DNA from: Pseudomonadota bacterium
GTDB taxonomy: Bacteria > Pseudomonadota > Gammaproteobacteria > Pseudomonadales > Moraxellaceae
Direction: 5' to 3'
NCBI GenBank assembly: GCA_023393635.1
Contig: JAEWKT010000004.1
Span: 1-64,000, forward strand
Length of the DNA stretch: 64,000 bases
Positions within the stretch are counted from its first letter, which is position 1, and each line of letters begins with the position of its first letter. Shown one piece after another: positions 25,055 to 34,563 of the stretch. A program made the translations under genes and the position numbers. The notes below the pieces were generated by a model that did not search any database, was not told the DNA's origin, and worked only from the letters and a program-made list of their open reading frames with translations.

Positions 25055-26638
25055 ATGATATTTGAATGGATGTCTGACCCGTCTGCATGGGCAGGGCTTG
25101 CCACACTCGTGGTGCTTGAAATTGTATTGGGTATTGATAACCTTGTATTTATTGCTATTTTAGCCGAAAAGCTGCCACCCGAGCAGCGTAATAAAGCGCG
25201 TCTTATTGGTTTGGGCTTGGCACTTGTCATGCGTTTTGCATTATTGGCTTCTATTGCCTGGATTGTCACCTTAACTGCACCGTTATTTGAAGTTGCTGGG
25301 TATGCGTTCTCTGGGCGAGATTTAATTTTAATATTAGGTGGTGTATTTCTGCTATTTAAAGGCACTATGGAGCTGCATGAACGTCTGGAAGGCCGTCAGG
25401 CACCTAAGGAAGGCAATGTAGTACATGCAGCATTTTGGGTAGTGATTGCGCAAATTGTGGTGCTTGATGCCGTATTTTCACTGGATAGCGTGATTACTGC
25501 GGTAGGAATGGTGCAGCATTTATCAATTATGATGATTGCAGTGACAATTGCCATTGCCATCATGATGCTGGCGTCTAATCCGTTGATGAACTTTGTGTCG
25601 CGGCATCCCACGGTGGTGATCTTATGCCTTGGCTTTTTAATGATGATTGGTTTTTCGCTCATCATTGAAGGATTTGGGTTTCATATTCCCAAAGGTTATT
25701 TATATGCTGCCATTGGCTTTTCAGTATTGGTGGAGGCCTTTAACCAAACTGCACGGCGTAACCGTGAACGTTTAATTACTACCAGTGATTTGCGTGAACG
25801 TACTGCAGATGCCGTATTGCGATTATTGGGTGGCCGTCAAACCGACAACGAACCTGTTGAATTGGGTGAAACTGCGGATTTACTGGCCAAAGAAGCCAGT
25901 GCGCAAGAGGTATTTAGCCCAGAAGAAAAAGGCATGATTCAAGGGGTACTTAGTTTGGCAGATCGTCCTGTGAAGTCGATTATGACACCACGCCCTGATA
26001 TTGAATGGGTAGATATGGATGAAGGCGAGGAATCAGTACGTCAGCAAATTACCGAGATGAACCATTCAAGGATACTGTTGGCGCGTGGTAGCCTGGATAA
26101 TTTAGAAGGCATTGCGCTTAATCATAATTTGCTCAATAACTATCTGGAAACTGGCCAGCTTAATATTGAACAAGCACTACGCCAGCCTTTAATTGTGCAT
26201 GAAAACATTAAAGTACTGAGCCTGATGGAGCAGTTGCGTCAATCCCCTCTGCAAATGGCGATTATTTTAAATGAATATGGCTCAATTGAAGGGATTGCCA
26301 CGCCCATTGATATTTTAGAAGCCATTGCAGGTGAATTTCCTGATGAGCATGATGAAGAAGACACTGAGCTACAGCTAGAAGATGGTGCGTGGCTGGTAGA
26401 TGGTTCTAGTGATATTCGCCGTGTCTCATTATTGATGGATGTGGATCTGGTAGATGATGCTGAGCAGTATTCCACCCTAACGGGTTATTTGTTGCTGCAT
26501 TTGGGCCATTTACCTGAGCAAGGTGAAAAACTGCTGAGCGATGGCCTGATTTTTGAAATTATGTCGATGGAAAATCGTCGGATTGAGAAAGTAAAAATTA
26601 TGCCAATAGTAGACTTGGGAGACAATGCAGAGGATTAA
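25055..26638 (+). CDS. TerC/CBS/CorC-type membrane protein (YoaE family)
   Basis: A 527-residue inner-membrane protein with the architecture of E. coli YoaE/YegH. TerC domain with about seven membrane segments at residues 1-235 (acidic signatures LEIVLGIDNLVF and LDAVFSLDSVITAVG). CBS pair at about 300-420 (SIMTPRPDIEWVDMDE; LNEYGSIEGIATPIDILEAIAGE). CorC_HlyC domain at about 435-520 (DGAWLVDGSSDIRRV). TerC proteins are linked to metal, especially manganese, efflux, and CBS/CorC modules bind adenosyl ligands, so ligand-gated metal export is the likely role. GGAGGT lies upstream. Its start overlaps the end of a possible upstream open frame. Confidence 0.93.
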   Translation: MIFEWMSDPSAWAGLATLVVLEIVLGIDNLVFIAILAEKLPPEQRNKARLIGLGLALVMRFALLASIAWIVTLTAPLFEVAGYAFSGRDLILILGGVFLLFKGTMELHERLEGRQAPKEGNVVHAAFWVVIAQIVVLDAVFSLDSVITAVGMVQHLSIMMIAVTIAIAIMMLASNPLMNFVSRHPTVVILCLGFLMMIGFSLIIEGFGFHIPKGYLYAAIGFSVLVEAFNQTARRNRERLITTSDLRERTADAVLRLLGGRQTDNEPVELGETADLLAKEASAQEVFSPEEKGMIQGVLSLADRPVKSIMTPRPDIEWVDMDEGEESVRQQITEMNHSRILLARGSLDNLEGIALNHNLLNNYLETGQLNIEQALRQPLIVHENIKVLSLMEQLRQSPLQMAIILNEYGSIEGIATPIDILEAIAGEFPDEHDEEDTELQLEDGAWLVDGSSDIRRVSLLMDVDLVDDAEQYSTLTGYLLLHLGHLPEQGEKLLSDGLIFEIMSMENRRIEKVKIMPIVDLGDNAED

Positions 26639-26700
26639 TACACCACCCAAAATATAGTCAGTTCAGGGTAAAATTTAAATTTTGGCCAGTGGATTATCAT

Positions 26701-27204
26701 ATGACACTTGAATGGGCGATGGATTTACCGTGCCCCTGTGGCTCTGGTCAATTGTTTGGGAGCTGCTGCCAGTTATTGCATGCAGGTCAACATGCGCAGT
26801 CAGCCGAACAATTGATGCGCTCTCGCTATAGTGCCTATGCATTGGGCAATATTGATTATATTGTACAAACAACTGTCCCTGCCCAGCAAACCATGCTGGA
26901 TGTGGCGGCCATCACCGCATGGAGTCAACAAAGTCAGTGGCAGCGTTTAGTCATTCATCAGGTACAGGCCAAAGCAAATGCCCGCCATGCACAGGTTGAA
27001 TTTACAGCGTACTTTAATAATCAACAAGGCCAGCAAACACATCGTGAGCTGTCAGCTTTTGTCCGTATTGGGCAGCAATGGTATTTTCTTGATCCTACCC
27101 TTGACCAAGTTCTAGAACAATATCCTGCCTTAAAAGCAGCCTGCTTGTGTGGCAGTGGGCAAAAATTTAAACGCTGTTGTGCCCCCTTTTTGGCATTAAT
27201 TTAA
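26701..27204 (+). CDS. YchJ-family protein with two SEC-C motifs
   Basis: A 167-residue UPF0225/YchJ protein. A SEC-C zinc-binding motif occurs at each end, CPCGSGQLFGSCC near the N-terminus and CLCGSGQKFKRCC near the C-terminus. Between them lies an NTF2-like middle domain with the hallmark LMRSRYSAYALGNIDYI. SEC-C motifs bind zinc and in SecA contact SecB; the role of YchJ is unknown. The ATG is chosen over a GTG four codons upstream. An internal ATG six codons later is also possible. Confidence 0.9.
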   Translation: MTLEWAMDLPCPCGSGQLFGSCCQLLHAGQHAQSAEQLMRSRYSAYALGNIDYIVQTTVPAQQTMLDVAAITAWSQQSQWQRLVIHQVQAKANARHAQVEFTAYFNNQQGQQTHRELSAFVRIGQQWYFLDPTLDQVLEQYPALKAACLCGSGQKFKRCCAPFLALI

Positions 27205-27258
27205 GTAAAATGCGCGCCTCAATGGCACCGAAACGCTACCCAGGGCTGAGTATGTATC

Positions 27259-27876
27259 ATGCTGCTAACTGTAATTTATATTATTGCCATTACTGCTGAA
27301 GCCATGACGGGTGCGCTATCCGCTGGACGGCGTAGCATGGACTGGTTTGGCGTGGTGCTGATTGCCTGTGTTACAGCACTGGGTGGTGGCTCAGTGCGTG
27401 ATATGTTGCTTGGGCATTATCCACTCACCTGGGTTGAACATCCTGAGTATCTGGTACTTACTGCATTGGCGGCGTTGTTTACGATATTGGTGGCCAAATG
27501 GATGAAGCACTTACGCAGTCTATTTTTGGCACTTGATGCACTGGGCTTGATTTGCTTTACCATCATTGGTTGCCAAGTGGCACTAGAGATGCAGCATAGC
27601 TATATTATTGCCGTGGTTTGCGGTGTCATTACGGGTGTGTTTGGCGGTATTTTACGGGATACCTTATGTAATGATGTGCCACTGGTGTTTCGGCGTGAGC
27701 TGTATGCCAGTGTTTCTTTTGTTAGTGCATGGTGCTTTATTTTATGCTTAACGCTCAATGTAGGTATCAGTTTAAGCATGATTATTACTTTGGTGTTTGG
27801 CTTTGCCTTTCGGATGCTGGCCATTAAAAACCAATGGGAAATGCCCAAGTTTATTTATCAGGATGAGCACGGATAA
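27259..27876 (+). CDS. TRIC/UPF0126 membrane channel family protein
   Basis: A 205-residue protein with seven hydrophobic segments in two repeats, each carrying the glycine signature (ALGGGSVRD near residue 45; VFGGILRD near residue 130). This is the bacterial TRIC trimeric cation channel family, to which E. coli YadS and YicG belong. Glycine transport has been proposed for some members. It follows YchJ by 54 bp and may be cotranscribed. Just after its stop comes a hairpin-rich element flanked by a 10-bp direct repeat. Confidence 0.9.
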   Translation: MLLTVIYIIAITAEAMTGALSAGRRSMDWFGVVLIACVTALGGGSVRDMLLGHYPLTWVEHPEYLVLTALAALFTILVAKWMKHLRSLFLALDALGLICFTIIGCQVALEMQHSYIIAVVCGVITGVFGGILRDTLCNDVPLVFRRELYASVSFVSAWCFILCLTLNVGISLSMIITLVFGFAFRMLAIKNQWEMPKFIYQDEHG

Positions 27877-27937
27877 GCGAAACACTGTTTCGCCGAGTCG
27901 CAAGAGAAAAATCTATGATTTTTCTAAACGGATAAGC
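27869..27937. repeat. 10-bp direct repeat flanking two hairpins
   Basis: ACGGATAAGC occurs at 27869-27878 (over the TRIC stop codon) and again at 27928-27937. The 49 bp between contain part of GCGAAA/TTTCGC (27877-27893) and a perfect AGAAAAATC/GATTTTTCT hairpin (27905-27925). It may be a terminator region or the scar of a small insertion. Confidence 0.55.
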
Positions 27938-27980
27938 CCTGTGAGGCAGTAGGGTTAATTGTGTGGAATAGCAAATTACT

Positions 27981-28009
27981 TTGACTAATCCACTTTTTGT
28001 GAATATGCT
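27981..28009 (+). promoter_or_regulatory. candidate promoter of the czc operon
   Basis: TTGACT (27981-27986) and TATGCT (28004-28009) are 17 bp apart. The czcI ATG starts 6 nt after the -10, so the transcript may be leaderless. The normal 17-bp spacing argues against a MerR-type promoter. Confidence 0.55.
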
Positions 28010-28015
28010 CAGTGC

Positions 28016-28456
28016 ATGAAAAATAGTGTTGTGTTGCTGCTAATGATATTGCTGCCGCTGCAAACCGCATGGGGTGTGGCTGCATTATTTTGTCAGCATG
28101 AAAGCAACAGCACACAGTGGCACTGGGGACATCATGAGCATCAAGCTGATGCGGCATGCCAACAAATTATTAAAAAATTAACCCAGCCTTCTACTCAATC
28201 ATATAATAAAGCTGTCGATACAAATTTGCTTCAACATGGTTCTAATTCTAAAAAATCTGATCAGGCGCATGCGTTTCAAATGGCAAACCATAGCGACCAT
28301 TTACAGACTAATCCGTTGGGTTTAAATCCGCCTGTGTTCCCACCGCTGATGTCCACAATAGCCGATTTTTTATCGGTTCAGTTGGTCACAACGTTGCCTT
28401 TATTTTACCAGCCTCCTGTTTTGGAACAGCCTAAGCCACCTTTATGGCCTGTCTGA
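28016..28456 (+). CDS. czcI: CzcI-like periplasmic protein
   Basis: A small exported protein that often opens czc operons; its role is thought to be regulatory or metal-related but is not settled. Of 146 residues, 1-20 form a signal peptide (MKNSVVLLLMILLPLQTAWG). The mature part is His-rich (WHWGHHEHQADAA; HAFQMANHSDH), fitting metal binding, and ends in a Pro-rich stretch (YQPPVLEQPKPPLWPV). No ribosome binding site is seen, and a good -10 ends 6 nt upstream, pointing to leaderless translation. czcC follows 101 bp later. Confidence 0.75.
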   Translation: MKNSVVLLLMILLPLQTAWGVAALFCQHESNSTQWHWGHHEHQADAACQQIIKKLTQPSTQSYNKAVDTNLLQHGSNSKKSDQAHAFQMANHSDHLQTNPLGLNPPVFPPLMSTIADFLSVQLVTTLPLFYQPPVLEQPKPPLWPV

Positions 28457-28557
28457 CTATAGGTGGGGTAGTCCGTTTTTAAATGGTTCATGCGCATAAG
28501 ACAATATAATGCCGTGATTTTTGCCCACCATAGCGGTTATTGGTTTAGGCATCTTTC

Positions 28558-30018
28558 ATGGATTTTTTGGCAAATCGTTGTTTAATACATACCCCTTTAT
28601 GGGTACGCGCAAGTATTGTTTCACTACTGGTTGGCCATGTCGTAAATGCTCAGGCGATGGCGCCCGTTATTTCAAGCCCAACCGCAAGCCCACGCACAGG
28701 CCTAGACACAGGCGTAATTTCAGCAAATGCAATTTCTTCTTCTATCAACCCACCTGTAAATCAGGCCACGCTAAGCTTAACGCAAGCACAGGCCTATGCC
28801 ATCCAGCAGCAACCCTTACAGCAACTGTGGCAGCAACGCCAGCGTCTTGCACAAGCTCAGGTGCTACAAAGTGGCTTAAGAACCAACCCTGAACTTAGTG
28901 TTGAACAAACTGGCTTGAATAGCCGCCAGGAACAAGAACTCAGCATTGGCATTAGTCAAAAGCTGGATTTATTTGGTGAACGCCAAGCACGGCAATCCCT
29001 TGCAAATATTCAGCTCAGCCAAGACGACTTATTACGTGAGTGTGATGAAGCAGAATTAAAGCTACTTGTTTCGATGGCCTATTGGCAGTTGGCACAAGCA
29101 GAATGGCAATTGACGCTATTACAGCAACAACAAAATTTGAGCCAGCAGGCATTAGCCGTGGCCAAAAAACGCCTGGAAGCTGGCCGTATTGCACAGGTGG
29201 ATTATCAGCGGGTTGATCTAGCGCATCAAGCACAACTGCAAAAAAGCCAAACTGCGCAAGCACAGCATCAAATGGCACGTTTGCAATTAGCACAAGTGAT
29301 CGGGGGCATCTCTTTCTTACCACCGCAACTACAGCAACCCATCCAATTTCCTGCGGTAACTGAAATTTCTGCGAGGGATTTGGTCGAACAGGCTTTGCCA
29401 TTTCAGGCTTTGCATCAGCAACGCCAGCAGCAACAAATTTATGCCAACACTGCTTTACAGCTGGCAAAAATACAAGCCAAACCCCAGCCTACTTTAAGCA
29501 TTGCCTATGTACAAAACAAAGCGCCTAATGCGCTCAATAATGAGCGAAGTCAGCGCGTGGCTTTGGGTTTGTCAGTGCCGTTCCCCGTGTTTAATAAAAA
29601 TCAGGGAATAGTGCAGGCGCAGTCTGTTATACAGCAAAGTAGCCAGCAACAGGCAGCATGGCACATCCAGCAGTTACAGCATCTGGCTGAGCAACAAAGC
29701 CTGAGCTTGCAGCGCATTCAGCAGCAGTATCAGCATTTAACCATCCAGCAATTACCCATTGCCCAGCAAATTTGGCAAAAAACCCTGATTGGTTTTGACG
29801 CAGGCAAGTTTGCGGTATTAGAGGTGCAACAAGCCAGCCGTGATTATCAACAACTCCAGGCTGAGCAACTGGACTTATTACAACAGGCCTGGCAATTAAC
29901 GCATCGCTTGCAGGCACTTCATTTGGGTATCAGTTTGTCTGATGTGAACACCATGCTGGATGAGTTTAATCAGCGCATGAGCACACCATTTGCTATAGCA
30001 ATGCCACAAGGAGAATAA
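28558..30018 (+). CDS. czcC: heavy-metal efflux outer membrane channel
   Basis: TolC-type outer membrane factor of the CzcCBA complex, 486 residues. A signal region (WVRASIVSLLVGHVVNAQA) leads to two outer-membrane-factor repeats with long Gln-rich coiled-coil helices (SIGISQKLDLFGERQARQ; ALGLSVPFPVFNKNQG). It forms the exit duct for Zn2+, Cd2+ or Co2+ pumped by CzcA. Glutamine is very abundant, probably from coiled-coil composition. czcB starts 2 nt after the stop. Confidence 0.93.
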   Translation: MDFLANRCLIHTPLWVRASIVSLLVGHVVNAQAMAPVISSPTASPRTGLDTGVISANAISSSINPPVNQATLSLTQAQAYAIQQQPLQQLWQQRQRLAQAQVLQSGLRTNPELSVEQTGLNSRQEQELSIGISQKLDLFGERQARQSLANIQLSQDDLLRECDEAELKLLVSMAYWQLAQAEWQLTLLQQQQNLSQQALAVAKKRLEAGRIAQVDYQRVDLAHQAQLQKSQTAQAQHQMARLQLAQVIGGISFLPPQLQQPIQFPAVTEISARDLVEQALPFQALHQQRQQQQIYANTALQLAKIQAKPQPTLSIAYVQNKAPNALNNERSQRVALGLSVPFPVFNKNQGIVQAQSVIQQSSQQQAAWHIQQLQHLAEQQSLSLQRIQQQYQHLTIQQLPIAQQIWQKTLIGFDAGKFAVLEVQQASRDYQQLQAEQLDLLQQAWQLTHRLQALHLGISLSDVNTMLDEFNQRMSTPFAIAMPQGE

Positions 30019-30020
30019 TA

Positions 30021-31316
30021 ATGAAAAAATTTAGTCTTAAGCAGTTAAGCCATCAGCAACGCCAATTTGGATTGATCATATGTGTATTGATAGTTGGCGC
30101 AATTTTGGCATGGGCAATTTTAAAAAATAATCATCCGCAAAGTACGGCAGCGCAGCATGATCATGAGGATCACCATTCAGAAGATGGTCATACTGAAGGC
30201 GATCATACTGAAAGCACGCATGATGAAAAAAACCATGCCGAGGAATTGCATGAGCAAGTAATCAGCTTAAATGCATCGCAGCTCACCGCACAACATATTC
30301 AGTTGGATACAGTGGCATTAGGCAGCATTACCCAGACCATTCAATTGCCCGCACGCGTGATGGTCAATACCGACCAGCAAGCTCATGTGAGTGCAGGGTT
30401 TGCAGGACGGGTAGAGCAAATCCATGTGCAGGTGGGAGAACAGGTACAACAAGGGCAGGCACTGGCCAGTTTGCTGGTGCCCGAGCTAATTGATATGCAA
30501 AGCAATTTAAAGTTACTGCAATCACAGCGTACTTTAGCCCACAGTGTATATGCGCGTGAACAGCAATTGTGGCAGCAAGGAGTGAGTGCAAAGCAAGATT
30601 ATTTGCAGGCAGAAAATGACTATGCACGCGCCAATATTGCCCTACAAGCTGCCCAGACACGAATCAATGCGTATGGTGCTAACGCCAGTAGTGCTGGCCG
30701 TTTTGTGCTAAAAGCACCCATTTCTGGTGTGATTAGCAGTAAGGATCTGGTTATTGGAGAAAGTATTCAGGCCACAGATCAGTTGTTTGTACTGGATCAA
30801 TTAAACCGTTTATGGGTTGAATTTGTAGTGCCCGATGCATTGGTTGCCAGTCTGGATCCTGCACAAAGTCTAAGTATTGAAGTGCCAAGTACTCCCCAGC
30901 GTTATCAGGCCAGGTTTATGTATTTAACCCCCAGTGCCGATGCGCAAACAGGCCGCTATATTGCTCGAGCCAGTATTGTCAATGCACAGCTTAAATTACG
31001 CCCTCATATGCAAGTGTTGGTACATGTGCAACCTACGTCTACATCATCTACCACCAACAATAGTGTAGTGATCAACGCACAGGCAGTGCAACAGTTAGCA
31101 CAGCGCAATGTGGTTTTTGTGACCAAAGGCAATAAAACCAGTAGCACTGACACAATTGAACTCAAGCCACGGGTGGTACAGCTAGGCAGTACAAGTACAG
31201 ACCAAACACAAGTCGAGGTGGTTTCAGGCTTGAAGCGTGGTGAACAGTATGTGGCGCAGGGCAGTTTTATTTTAAAGTCAGAGCTGCAAAAAGGTGAGGC
31301 GAGCCATGAGCATTGA
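30021..31316 (+). CDS. czcB: heavy-metal efflux membrane fusion protein
   Basis: Periplasmic adaptor linking CzcA to CzcC, 431 residues. A membrane anchor at residues 17-34 is followed by a His/Asp/Glu-rich stretch (residues 46-78) with nine histidines in 33 residues, likely to bind metal. Then come the barrel-sandwich/lipoyl domain (AHVSAGFAGRVEQIHVQVGEQV), an alpha-helical hairpin, a second lipoyl half (FVLKAPISGVISSKDLVIGE) and beta-barrel domains. The end overlaps the czcA start by 11 nt, so translation is coupled. Confidence 0.95.
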   Translation: MKKFSLKQLSHQQRQFGLIICVLIVGAILAWAILKNNHPQSTAAQHDHEDHHSEDGHTEGDHTESTHDEKNHAEELHEQVISLNASQLTAQHIQLDTVALGSITQTIQLPARVMVNTDQQAHVSAGFAGRVEQIHVQVGEQVQQGQALASLLVPELIDMQSNLKLLQSQRTLAHSVYAREQQLWQQGVSAKQDYLQAENDYARANIALQAAQTRINAYGANASSAGRFVLKAPISGVISSKDLVIGESIQATDQLFVLDQLNRLWVEFVVPDALVASLDPAQSLSIEVPSTPQRYQARFMYLTPSADAQTGRYIARASIVNAQLKLRPHMQVLVHVQPTSTSSTTNNSVVINAQAVQQLAQRNVVFVTKGNKTSSTDTIELKPRVVQLGSTSTDQTQVEVVSGLKRGEQYVAQGSFILKSELQKGEASHEH

Positions 31317-34300
31317 GCCAAACCAATCCGCTGAGCAAGCATCTTTAAATACACCTGAATCTGTAAGCAATCAAAATTTATCACAAGCCGCAGGGTGGTT
31401 TGATCGGCTTATTTTACTGGCCATTAAACTGCGTGGCTGGATTATGCTAGCCATGTTGGGCTTAGTGGCTTTGGGAATTTACAGTTATCAAAAACTACCC
31501 ATTGATGCAGTACCAGATATTACTAATATTCAGGTACAAATTAACACTCAGGCCACGGGCTATACCGCACCTGAGGTAGAGCAGCGCATTACCTATCCGA
31601 TTGAAACGGTGATGGCTGGCCTGCCACACTTAGAGCAAACCCGTTCTATTTCGCGTTATGGCTTATCGCAAGTGACGGTTATTTTTAATGAAGGGACAGA
31701 TATTTATTGGGCGCGGCAACTGATTAGCCAGCGTTTGCAGGAAGCACGCGGCCAGTTGCCCAGTGATATTGAACCTGTGATGGCACCAGTATCCACTGGG
31801 CTTGGGGAGATTTATCAGTGGGTGCTTAAGGCTGACCCTCAAATCCTTAAACCTGATGGCACTCCTTATAACCTCACTGATTTGCGCGAGCTGCAAGACT
31901 GGGTGGTGCGTCCACAAGTACAACAAGTCACTGGTGTGGCAGAAGTTAACAACATTGGCGGCTTTCAAAAGCAATATGTGGTTGAGCCAGACTTTCTTGC
32001 CATGCAGCGTTATAACATTGACCTGGAAGACTTAAAGCAAGCACTACAAAGTAATAATGAAAACCGTGGGGCAGGCATTATCAGCCAGCAAGGGCAGCAA
32101 TTGAGCGTGCGCATACCTGGTCAATTGACGTCGATTGAGCAGATTAAACAAGTGGTGATTCCTACCAATAATTCAGGCCGCGTGGTTTTTGTGGCAGATG
32201 TGGCCAGCGTGGTACTGGGACAGGAAATTCGCGCTGGTGCCGCCACATTGAATGGACAAGAAACAGTGCTAGGCACTGCCATGATGCTCACAGGCGCCAA
32301 TAGCCGACAAGTTGCGCAAGCTGTAGATGCCAAGATTCAGCAAGTGCGTCAAAGTTTGCCTAAAGGAGTGACGATAGAGACGGTTTATAACCGTACCACA
32401 CTGGTTAATAAAGCCATTGCTACCGTGCAAAAGAATCTACTGGAAGGTGCTTTACTGGTTATTGCCATTCTATTTTTATTCTTGGGCAATATTCGTGCAG
32501 CCTTAATTACTGCTTGTGTGATTCCGCTGTCAATGCTGTTTACTTTTACAGGCATGGTACAGCAGGGCATTAGTGCCAATCTGATGAGCCTGGGGGCTTT
32601 AGATTTTGGCATTATTATTGATGGTGCTGTGGTGATTGTTGAAAACTGTATTCGTCATTTGGCCAGTGAGCAGCACCGTTTAGGGCGACTACTGACCCGA
32701 CAAGAACGCTTTAACCAGGTGTTTTTGGCCGCACGGCAAGCCCGTAGACCGTTAATTTTTGGTCAACTGATTATTTTGGTGGTCTATTTGCCCGTGTTTG
32801 CCTTAACAGGAGTAGAAGCCAAGCTGTTTCATCCCATGGCAGCTACTGTGGTCATTGCATTAATTGGTGCCATGATTTTATCAATCACTTTTGTTCCTGC
32901 GGCCGTTGCATTATTGATTACTGGCAAGGTACAGGAAAAAGAAAACCGTGTGATGCAACTGGCTAAAAATGCATATTTAAAACTGCTAAATGTAGCCTAT
33001 GCCTATCGTTATTTTACCCTGACCAGTGCGCTGCTGATTTTGTTGTTGGCGGGTTTATTGGCCAGCCGTGTGGGTAGTGAATTTGCGCCTACTTTAAGTG
33101 AAGGTGATTTTGCCCTGCAAATGCTGCGCGCACCAGATACAGACTTAAATCAATCGGTTCAGATGCAGCAACAACTTGAACAGACTTTGCTTCAACAATT
33201 TGCAGAAATAGACAAAATCTTTGCCCGTACAGGTACCGCAGAAGTAGCAGCTGATCCAATGCCACCTCATATTTCTGATGGTTATATTTTGCTAAAGCCC
33301 AAAAGCCAATGGCCTAATCCAAAAGAAAGTTTAGAGACGCTAAAACAACGCATTGATGCTGTGGTGACCCAGCAGTTAGGGGCTAATAGTGAATTTTCAC
33401 AGCCGATTGAATTACGTTTTAATGAGCTTATTTCGGGAATCCGCAGTGATGTAGGGATTAAAATTTATGGCGATGATTTAGAAATTTTAAATCAAACTGC
33501 CCAGCGTATTGCTGCCCAAGTACGGCAAATTAATGGTGCCAGTGATGTACAAGTAGAACAAACCAACGGCTTGCCTATGCTCAGTGTGCAAATAAACCAC
33601 ACCACAGCGGCTCTTTATGGTTTAAGCCAGCAAACCATTCAGGATGCAGTAGCCACAGCCATTGGCGGCAGTATTGTCGGGCAGATTTTGCAAGGTGATC
33701 GCCGTTTTGATTTGGTGGTGCGGCAAAACCAGCAAGCCCATAGTCCTGAGCAATTAGCGCAATTGCCTATTCGCTTAAGCAATGGTGGCATGATTCGTTT
33801 ATCGCAAGTTGCTAGTGTACAAACAGTGCTTGGCATTAATCAAATGAGCCGTGAGAATGGCAAGCGTCGTGTCATTGTGACTGCCAATGTCAGCAGTGAA
33901 GGCGAGAATAAACGTGACCTTGGTTCGTTTGTAAATGAGTTGCAAGCTACCTTGGCAAATATTCAATTGCCCGAAGGTTATTGGCTAGGCTATGGCGGTC
34001 AATTTGAAAATCTGCAATCGGCCGAAGCACGTATGTTGTGGGTGGTGCCGATGGCACTTTTGTTGGTCTTCGCCTTATTGGTGGCTGTGTTTAACAACCT
34101 GCAAGATAGCTTGTTGGTATTTAGCGGGGTTCCGTTTGCCTTAACGGGCGGCATATTGGCACTATGGTTACGTGACATTCCGTTTTCCATGTCGGCAGGA
34201 GTGGGTTTTATTGCACTGTCAGGGGTGGCCGTACTCAATGGCCTAGTTATGCTTAGCTTTATTCGTGAGCTACGCCAGCAATATGATGTGATGACTGCTA

Positions 34301-34563
34301 CCTGGCAAGGGGCAATTTTGCGCTTACGCCCTGTACTGATGACTGCCTGTGTTGCCTCGTTTGGTTTTATTCCCATGGCACTGGCAACGGGCACAGGGGC
34401 AGAAGTCCAGCGGCCACTTGCGACTGTGGTCATTGGCGGTATTATTTCTTCCACCTTGCTGACGTTAATCGTGTTACCCGTCTTGTATCGCTGGTTAAAT
34501 ACTAGTCAGTTTTTGCGGTTGAAGCCCAATTTAAATGCCCACAACAATAAGGATATCCTATGA
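31306..34563 (+). CDS. czcA: heavy-metal efflux RND pump
   Basis: Proton-driven RND transporter of the heavy-metal (HME) class exporting Zn2+/Cd2+/Co2+. It has 1085 residues and twelve membrane segments with two large periplasmic loops. The HME proton-relay motif DFGIIIDGAVVIVEN is at residues 433-447 (Asp433, Asp439, Glu446). The N-terminal KLPIDAVPDITNIQVQINT block is typical. The ATG is preferred over a GTG four codons upstream. The stop overlaps czcD as ATGA. The DFGxxxDG pattern separates it from the Cu/Ag pumps of the CusA type. Confidence 0.96.
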   Translation: MSIEPNQSAEQASLNTPESVSNQNLSQAAGWFDRLILLAIKLRGWIMLAMLGLVALGIYSYQKLPIDAVPDITNIQVQINTQATGYTAPEVEQRITYPIETVMAGLPHLEQTRSISRYGLSQVTVIFNEGTDIYWARQLISQRLQEARGQLPSDIEPVMAPVSTGLGEIYQWVLKADPQILKPDGTPYNLTDLRELQDWVVRPQVQQVTGVAEVNNIGGFQKQYVVEPDFLAMQRYNIDLEDLKQALQSNNENRGAGIISQQGQQLSVRIPGQLTSIEQIKQVVIPTNNSGRVVFVADVASVVLGQEIRAGAATLNGQETVLGTAMMLTGANSRQVAQAVDAKIQQVRQSLPKGVTIETVYNRTTLVNKAIATVQKNLLEGALLVIAILFLFLGNIRAALITACVIPLSMLFTFTGMVQQGISANLMSLGALDFGIIIDGAVVIVENCIRHLASEQHRLGRLLTRQERFNQVFLAARQARRPLIFGQLIILVVYLPVFALTGVEAKLFHPMAATVVIALIGAMILSITFVPAAVALLITGKVQEKENRVMQLAKNAYLKLLNVAYAYRYFTLTSALLILLLAGLLASRVGSEFAPTLSEGDFALQMLRAPDTDLNQSVQMQQQLEQTLLQQFAEIDKIFARTGTAEVAADPMPPHISDGYILLKPKSQWPNPKESLETLKQRIDAVVTQQLGANSEFSQPIELRFNELISGIRSDVGIKIYGDDLEILNQTAQRIAAQVRQINGASDVQVEQTNGLPMLSVQINHTTAALYGLSQQTIQDAVATAIGGSIVGQILQGDRRFDLVVRQNQQAHSPEQLAQLPIRLSNGGMIRLSQVASVQTVLGINQMSRENGKRRVIVTANVSSEGENKRDLGSFVNELQATLANIQLPEGYWLGYGGQFENLQSAEARMLWVVPMALLLVFALLVAVFNNLQDSLLVFSGVPFALTGGILALWLRDIPFSMSAGVGFIALSGVAVLNGLVMLSFIRELRQQYDVMTATWQGAILRLRPVLMTACVASFGFIPMALATGTGAEVQRPLATVVIGGIISSTLLTLIVLPVLYRWLNTSQFLRLKPNLNAHNNKDIL

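Noticed and set aside
28521..28892. Alternative-frame open frame overlapping the start of czcC
   Set aside because: It lies within the czcC coding region in another frame, lacks any domain and is Cys/Lys-rich nonsense-like sequence.
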